Positions 6,953 to 10,074 of a stretch of 10,074 nt of DNA are shown piece after piece. A program made the position numbers and the translations under genes. A model generated the notes under the pieces. That model did not search any database, had not been told where the DNA came from, and saw nothing but the letters and a program-made list of their open reading frames with translations. The number at the start of each line of letters is the position of its first letter. Position 1 is the first letter of the stretch. Source of the DNA: JBBSDV01 sp038240335 (GTDB lineage: Bacteria; Chloroflexota; Dehalococcoidia; DSTF01; JACRBR01); the NCBI GenBank assembly GCA_038240335.1, contig JBBSDV010000125.1:1-10074 (forward strand), read 5' to 3'.

Positions 6953-7738
6953 TTAGGCCTTCTCTCCCGTCGCGCCGGCGAGCACCGGAGCGTACTTCGC
7001 AATAATCGGATCGTATCCCTGGTCTTCCAGCTGCAGCGCCAATTCCGGACCGCCCGACTCGATGATCCGTCCTTGGTAGAGAATGTGCACAAACTGCGGC
7101 GCGATGTAGTTCAGCAGGCGCTGGTAATGGGTGATGAGGACGATGCCGAGCTTCGGCGTCGTCAGCGCATTCACGCCCTCCGCCACGGTTCGCAGTGCGT
7201 CGATGTCGAGGCCCGAGTCCGTCTCGTCCATGATCGCGAGGTCGGGGTCGAGAATGCCCATCTGGAGCACCTCGGCGCGCTTCTTCTCGCCGCCGGAGAA
7301 GCCTTCGTTGACGTAGCGTCGGGCGAACTGCTCATCGACCTTCAGCAGCTTCATCGTCGCGAGCAACTTCTCGCGGAACTCGCGCACCGGCACATCCTCG
7401 CCGCGCACCGCCTTCATCGCCTGGCGAAGAAAGTTCACCATCGTCACGCCGGGGATACTCGTCGGGTACTGCAGCGCGAGGAAGATGCCGCGCTGGGCGC
7501 GCTTGTCCGGCGAAAGGCCGGCGATGTCCTCGCCCTTGAAGAGCACCTGACCACCCGTGACGGTGTAGCGCGGATGGCCCATCAGCGCGTTGGCGAGCGT
7601 GCTCTTACCCGAGCCATTCGGCCCCATGATCGCGTGAATCTCGCCGCGGTTTACCGTCAGATCCACGCCGTTCAGGATCTGCTTGCCGTCGACGGCGACT
7701 GTGAGGCCGGTAATCTTTAACAGTGTTTCGTCTGCCAT
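6953..7738 (-). CDS. sufC: SufC, ABC-type ATPase of the SUF complex
   Basis: A 261-residue soluble ABC ATPase that drives conformational change in SufBC2D. It has Walker A GPNGSGKST (39-47), Q-loop Gln90 (LALQYPTSIPGV), signature FSGGEKKR (147-154), Walker B LAIMDETDSGLD (167-178, with Asp171 and Glu172) and switch His204 (LITHYQRLL). The Q-loop text and the ETDSGLD D-loop are SufC-specific compared with transporter ATPases. There is no transmembrane partner gene, which fits. A purine-rich GGGAAGAAGAGAAG stretch precedes the ATG. The gene follows sufR by 40 nt and ends one base before sufB. Gene order C-B-D differs from the B-D-C order I recall for mycobacteria. Confidence 0.98.
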   Translation of the reverse strand: MADETLLKITGLTVAVDGKQILNGVDLTVNRGEIHAIMGPNGSGKSTLANALMGHPRYTVTGGQVLFKGEDIAGLSPDKRAQRGIFLALQYPTSIPGVTMVNFLRQAMKAVRGEDVPVREFREKLLATMKLLKVDEQFARRYVNEGFSGGEKKRAEVLQMGILDPDLAIMDETDSGLDIDALRTVAEGVNALTTPKLGIVLITHYQRLLNYIAPQFVHILYQGRIIESGGPELALQLEDQGYDPIIAKYAPVLAGATGEKA

Positions 7739-7751
7739 CTTCTCTTCTTCC

Positions 7752-7773
7752 CGCCTCGAGAGGCGCTACGCCT
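7752..7773. repeat. three alternating inverted arms in the sufR-sufC gap
   Basis: CGCCT (7752-7756), AGGCG (7761-7765) and CGCCT (7769-7773) lie in a row. In the minus-strand transcript the middle arm can pair with either the upstream arm (3-nt loop UAG) or the downstream arm (4-nt loop CUCG), but not both. The downstream arm lies directly before the purine-rich ribosome site of sufC. The arms are short (5 bp, or 6 bp with a 2-nt loop), so this could be chance in GC-rich DNA. Confidence 0.35.
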
Positions 7774-7778
7774 GCTTG

Positions 7779-8447
7779 CTAGACCGCCGCTTTGGGCGCG
7801 TCACTTTGTTCGTCGGTTCCGTTAACGGCGTCGCGAATCTCGCGGACGACGTACTCGCATTGCGCGTGTCCATCGATCATCCGGCTGCGCTGCTCGACCG
7901 GCGCGCCGATCAGAGTCTCGACGACCTTATGATCCGCATTGCAGGGCGCGTCCGAGGCCTCGGCCGCCTTTCGGTACGGACAGGCCGTGTTCATCAGGTG
8001 ATAGCCGTCGTCCTCTTTCCGCCAATGATCGACGATGCCTTCTTCTTGGAGAGCGGAGCTCGTTTGCGCCACTCGGCGCGCCAGCCCCGTCGCCGTCACC
8101 GCCGGTCGATGGACGGCGACGATATCATCGGCGACGCCATCGAACAGCTCGGCGAGGACAGGCACGCCGGCCGGGGAGGCCGCAAGGCGGGTCACCATCC
8201 GGTTCACGAGGCGCGGGTAGTGCGCGCTCAGTTCCTCGGCCCGCTCGGTCAGGCGGTAGACGTAGGATGGACGGCCGATCTCGTGGCGCTGGATGCGCAC
8301 GTCGACGAGGCCTTCGGCGCGCATCACCTCGAGATGGCGGCGGATGTTCGCCTGATTGAGACCGAGAGTCTGCGCGATCTCGCTTACGGTAGCTTCAGAC
8401 CGAGCCGCCAGCACGTCGCGCATGAGCTCGCGCGTTGATTTCATCAC
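7779..8447 (-). CDS. sufR: SufR-type Fe-S-sensing transcriptional repressor
   Basis: A 222-residue regulator. Residues 5-73 form a winged helix-turn-helix: TVSEIAQTLGLNQANIRRHL (20-39) is the HTH, and RIQRHEIGRPSYVYRLTE (51-68) the wing with the GRP-x-Y-x-Y-x-LT hallmark of SufR/DeoR-like regulators. The C-terminal part has Cys156, Cys169 and Cys197, spaced C-x12-C-x27-C, which fits the three-cysteine cluster site of actinobacterial SufR. The fourth cysteine of the cyanobacterial motif (C-x12-C-x13-C-x14-C) is absent. With a cluster bound, SufR represses suf; loss of the cluster under iron limitation or oxidative stress releases it. The first codon is GTG at 8447 with ATG next at 8444; both lack a clear ribosome site, so translation may be weak or leaderless. 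It heads the operon, 40 nt before sufC. Confidence 0.93.
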   Translation of the reverse strand: MMKSTRELMRDVLAARSEATVSEIAQTLGLNQANIRRHLEVMRAEGLVDVRIQRHEIGRPSYVYRLTERAEELSAHYPRLVNRMVTRLAASPAGVPVLAELFDGVADDIVAVHRPAVTATGLARRVAQTSSALQEEGIVDHWRKEDDGYHLMNTACPYRKAAEASDAPCNADHKVVETLIGAPVEQRSRMIDGHAQCEYVVREIRDAVNGTDEQSDAPKAAV

Positions 8448-8515
8448 CTACGATCGTACCGATGATGGGGCTCGATATCAAGACTTTAGATGCAACAATG
8501 CAGCAAAAACTTGCG
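8448..8515 (-). promoter_or_regulatory. putative promoter/operator region of the suf operon
   Basis: This stretch directly before sufR is distinctly AT-rich at about 8476-8524 compared with its surroundings. It has TGCAACAA (8491-8498) immediately followed by TGCAGCAA (8499-8506), an 8-bp tandem direct repeat with one mismatch. It also has a perfect 10-bp palindrome, TACGATCGTA (8449-8458), touching the start codon. Read on the minus strand, TTGCTG (8501-8506) and TTGATA (8476-8481) could be -35 and -10 boxes, but the 19-nt spacing is long and neither is a close match. As SufR repressors bind their own promoters, one of these elements may be its operator. Function is inferred from position. 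Confidence 0.45.
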
Positions 8516-8538
8516 CGAATTTTCACAGAAGATCGGCG

Positions 8539-8572
8539 GCTTGCCGTTTCGCCTCTTGGGTGGCCGGCAAGC
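8539..8572 (-). repeat. long imperfect hairpin downstream of the anti-sigma gene, possible terminator
   Basis: GCTTGCCG (8539-8546) and CGGCAAGC (8565-8572) are perfect 8-bp inverted arms. Inside them GCC (8551-8553) and GGC (8562-8564) extend the stem by 3 bp across a 4-nt bulge, leaving an 8-nt loop. The element lies 91 nt past the anti-sigma stop codon and about 90 nt before sufR, in the middle of the intergenic region. No T-run follows on the minus strand, so a classic rho-independent terminator is not proven. Terminator, RNA processing site or protein-binding site are all possible. Confidence 0.45.
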
Positions 8573-8663
8573 GGGAATTATGGGGTGATTCGGGACAGGT
8601 CTAACGAGCTGCGCTTACGACCGCACGAGCAGTAATGGGCGCGTGAAGGTCGTGTCTCCGACG

Positions 8664-9512
8664 TCAGTTGAAAGGACTCTGGAGGACGGTGTCGGCCGAG
8701 TGCGATTTAACGCCGGCCGATGACTCAATCGTGACGGCGAAGCCACGCAGGCGGCCGTGCGCCGCGATGTCAGCGAAGTCGTGGACGACAAGACGCCCCG
8801 TTCCCGCGGCGTCGGGGCTAAAGAGGCCACCGTACACCCATCCGTCGTCGTACACGAGCCAGAGGCAGTAGGCCTTGCCCTCGGCGAGCTGCGGCAACTT
8901 GGTCGCTACGAACGCGCCGACATCGCCCGTCGGACTCCAGACGTAGCGGCCCATTGCGGCAGGCGCGGACGCGGTGCCGTTGAGCGAGGTTCGGCGCACA
9001 TCAGGCTGGGAAACGATGTCGAACACCGCGTCCTGGGCCGCCGACGAATTCGACGTCGCGGCCGACGCCTGCACGAGTTCCGTCCGCATCGTCGCAAACT
9101 GGCTCGACTGCACGGTCGCGGCGACGCCGATTGTCGCATTGCGGTCCCGCAGGTCGCCGACCTGCGACTGGAGGTAGCCTCCCCAGGCGATGACGCCGAT
9201 ACCCGCGGCGACCAGCGTCGCGGCACTCGCCTGCAACCAGCGACGGGGGCGCGGCCGTGCGTTTGCCGGCGCCGATAGCACCGACGCGGAGGCCATCACG
9301 CGCGCCTTCAGCGTCTCGCTCGCACTCGTCAGCGGCACAGCGAGTGCGAGCGATGCCGCGGCGTCTTGTGCGCGCTCCGCGAGCGCCGCGCAACCGGTGC
9401 AGGAGGCGATGTGCGTGTCGATCGTCCGTGCGTCGACCGCATCAAGCGCGCCGAGCGCCCACGCGTCGATGTTCTCCTCAACCCACGTGCAGACGATATC
9501 TGAGTCTGGCAT
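8664..9512 (-). CDS. membrane-anchored zinc-type anti-sigma factor (RskA-like C-terminal domain)
   Basis: A 282-residue protein with three parts. The N-terminal anti-sigma domain (1-60) has Cys8, His34, Cys38 and Cys41, that is C-x25-H-x3-C-x2-C, the zinc anti-sigma (ZAS) motif with the same spacing I recall for RsrA of Streptomyces. A single transmembrane helix lies at about 93-113 (WLQASAATLVAAGIGVIAWGG) after an Arg/Pro-rich stretch. The rest (about 116-277) is an extracytoplasmic RskA-type domain, with AYCLWLVYDDGWVYGGLFSPDAAGTGRLVV as its most typical segment. It should hold the adjacent sigma factor inactive until a signal leads to release. Its ATG shares one base with the sigma stop (TGATG); GGAGGA lies 16 nt upstream, too far to be ideal, so translational coupling is likely. 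The inducing signal is unknown. Confidence 0.9.
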   Translation of the reverse strand: MPDSDIVCTWVEENIDAWALGALDAVDARTIDTHIASCTGCAALAERAQDAAASLALAVPLTSASETLKARVMASASVLSAPANARPRPRRWLQASAATLVAAGIGVIAWGGYLQSQVGDLRDRNATIGVAATVQSSQFATMRTELVQASAATSNSSAAQDAVFDIVSQPDVRRTSLNGTASAPAAMGRYVWSPTGDVGAFVATKLPQLAEGKAYCLWLVYDDGWVYGGLFSPDAAGTGRLVVHDFADIAAHGRLRGFAVTIESSAGVKSHSADTVLQSPFN

Positions 9513-10074
9513 CAGTAGCTTCGGTCTTTCCTCCGGCTCTGCTCGAGCGCCCCACGCATCTTCTGCATGCCGAGACGGATCCGCGTCTTCACGGTCCCCA
9601 GCGGCTGGCGCAGTTTGTTCGCGATCTCCTGCTGGGTCAGGCCGCCGAAGTAGGCGAGCTGGATGGCAAGCTTCTGCTCCGCCGGCAACACCTCGAGCGC
9701 CTTCCGCACGGCGAGCCGCTCGTCCGACAGCACCGTCGCGAGGGCGGGATCGTCGCGATCATCGTTGCTCGGAAGGACGTCCTCCTCTTCGCTCGATGCC
9801 GGCAGCGCCTCATGGCGCAACCGGCGACCCTGGCTGCGGCGCACATCGATCGAACGGTTGCGCGTTACGCTGAGCAGCCACGTGACGAACTTGCCGCGGG
9901 TCACGTCGAACTGCTCTGGGCGGCGCCAGACGCGCAAAAACACGTCCTGTGTCACATCCTCCGCGACGTAGGGATCGGCGACGACGCGGAGGGAGACGGA
10001 GTACACCAGATCGCTGTACCTGTCGTACAACGCCTGAAACGCTCCGAGATCCCGGCCCGGCAGCCGGTCCATCA
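9512..10074 (-). CDS. ECF-type RNA polymerase sigma factor (5' end probably outside window)
   Basis: A sigma-70 family ECF factor. Region 2 lies at about 11-77 (AFQALYDRYSDLVYSVSLRV, AEDVTQDVFLRVWRR, FVTWLLSVTRNRSIDVRR), and region 4 at about 126-176 (ALEVLPAEQKLAIQLAYFGGLTQQEIANKLRQPLGTVKTRIRLGMQKMRG), joined by a short acidic linker. Residue numbers count from the ATG at 10072. Most ECF factors have another 10-20 residues before the GRD-LGAFQALYDRY motif, and the partial codon before this ATG ends in TG (Leu, Val or Met), so the true start is probably beyond the right edge. The stop overlaps the start of the anti-sigma gene by one base. The partner type suggests a SigK/RskA-like group. It is on the same strand as the suf genes, 1 kb upstream. 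Confidence 0.93.
   Translation of the reverse strand, partial: MDRLPGRDLGAFQALYDRYSDLVYSVSLRVVADPYVAEDVTQDVFLRVWRRPEQFDVTRGKFVTWLLSVTRNRSIDVRRSQGRRLRHEALPASSEEEDVLPSNDDRDDPALATVLSDERLAVRKALEVLPAEQKLAIQLAYFGGLTQQEIANKLRQPLGTVKTRIRLGMQKMRGALEQSRRKDRSY

Noticed and set aside
6952..7092. 47-residue N-terminal extension of SufB
   Set aside because: It lies wholly within sufC in another frame. SufB homology begins at the ATG at 6951, which has a good ribosome site.
7819..7828. CCGTTAACGG palindrome, partly resembling the 796-812 palindrome
   Set aside because: It lies inside the sufR coding sequence and only about 9 bases resemble the other element, so I treat it as chance.
7683..8438. Open frame of 251 codons on the plus strand opposite sufR
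   Set aside because: It mirrors the sufR coding sequence, whose HTH and cysteine motif are convincing, and it carries no motif of its own.
8462..8635. 57-codon plus-strand frame starting ATGATGGGG in the sufR upstream region
   Set aside because: Its third codon positions are not GC-rich, unlike all real genes here, it has no ribosome site, and it covers the probable promoter and hairpin. I recognise no protein family.
1..10074. Insertion sequence, phage, CRISPR array, tRNA or rRNA
   Set aside because: No transposase or integrase motif, no regularly spaced repeats, no cloverleaf or conserved rRNA sequence was found. The window reads as ordinary chromosomal sequence.

Overview
This 10 kb window carries genes only on the minus strand, in high-GC DNA (roughly 60% by eye, with GC-rich third codon positions). 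It is dominated by a SUF iron-sulfur cluster assembly locus of the 'Gram-positive' style: a SufR-type repressor, SufU in place of SufE/SufA, and a MIP18/SufT-type protein. Gene order is sufR-sufC-sufB-sufD-Rieske-dinB-sufS-sufU-VOC-sufT. The organism is probably a high-GC bacterium of the Chloroflexota or Actinomycetota. I lean to Chloroflexota, because the order is C-B-D rather than the B-D-C I recall for Actinobacteria, and because DinB and VOC genes are mixed in. There is no 16S or other marker in the window, so this stays a guess.

Layout in the direction of transcription (right to left). (1) 10074-9512: an ECF sigma factor cut by the window edge, whose stop codon overlaps the start of a membrane-anchored zinc-type anti-sigma factor (9512-8664). 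(2) 8663-8448: an intergenic region holding a long imperfect hairpin, an AT-rich island with an 8-bp direct repeat, and a 10-bp palindrome just before the next start; this is the likely suf promoter and operator. (3) 8447-7779: the SufR-type regulator with a C-x12-C-x27-C cluster motif. (4) 7738-3927: sufC, sufB and sufD, with a 220-nt stretch between sufB and sufD that reads as partly coding but has no convincing start. (5) 3853-3048: a Rieske ferredoxin and a DinB-fold protein, translationally coupled. (6) 3038-1340: the desulfurase sufS and its zinc partner sufU, overlapping by 26 nt. (7) 1287-457: a VOC-family metalloprotein and a SufT-like DUF59 protein. (8) 353-1: the N-terminal part of a DUF1003-like membrane protein, probably its own unit after a 103-nt gap.

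Inferred joint function: SufS takes sulfur from cysteine and SufU relays it to the SufBC2D scaffold, where SufC's ATPase drives cluster assembly. The SufT-like protein probably helps cluster maturation or transfer, and SufR senses cluster status and represses the operon. The roles of the Rieske, DinB and VOC proteins in this operon cannot be read from sequence; they may be clients or stress-related passengers. No tRNA, rRNA, CRISPR array, insertion sequence or phage feature was seen, and no stretch over 300 nt lacks a gene.
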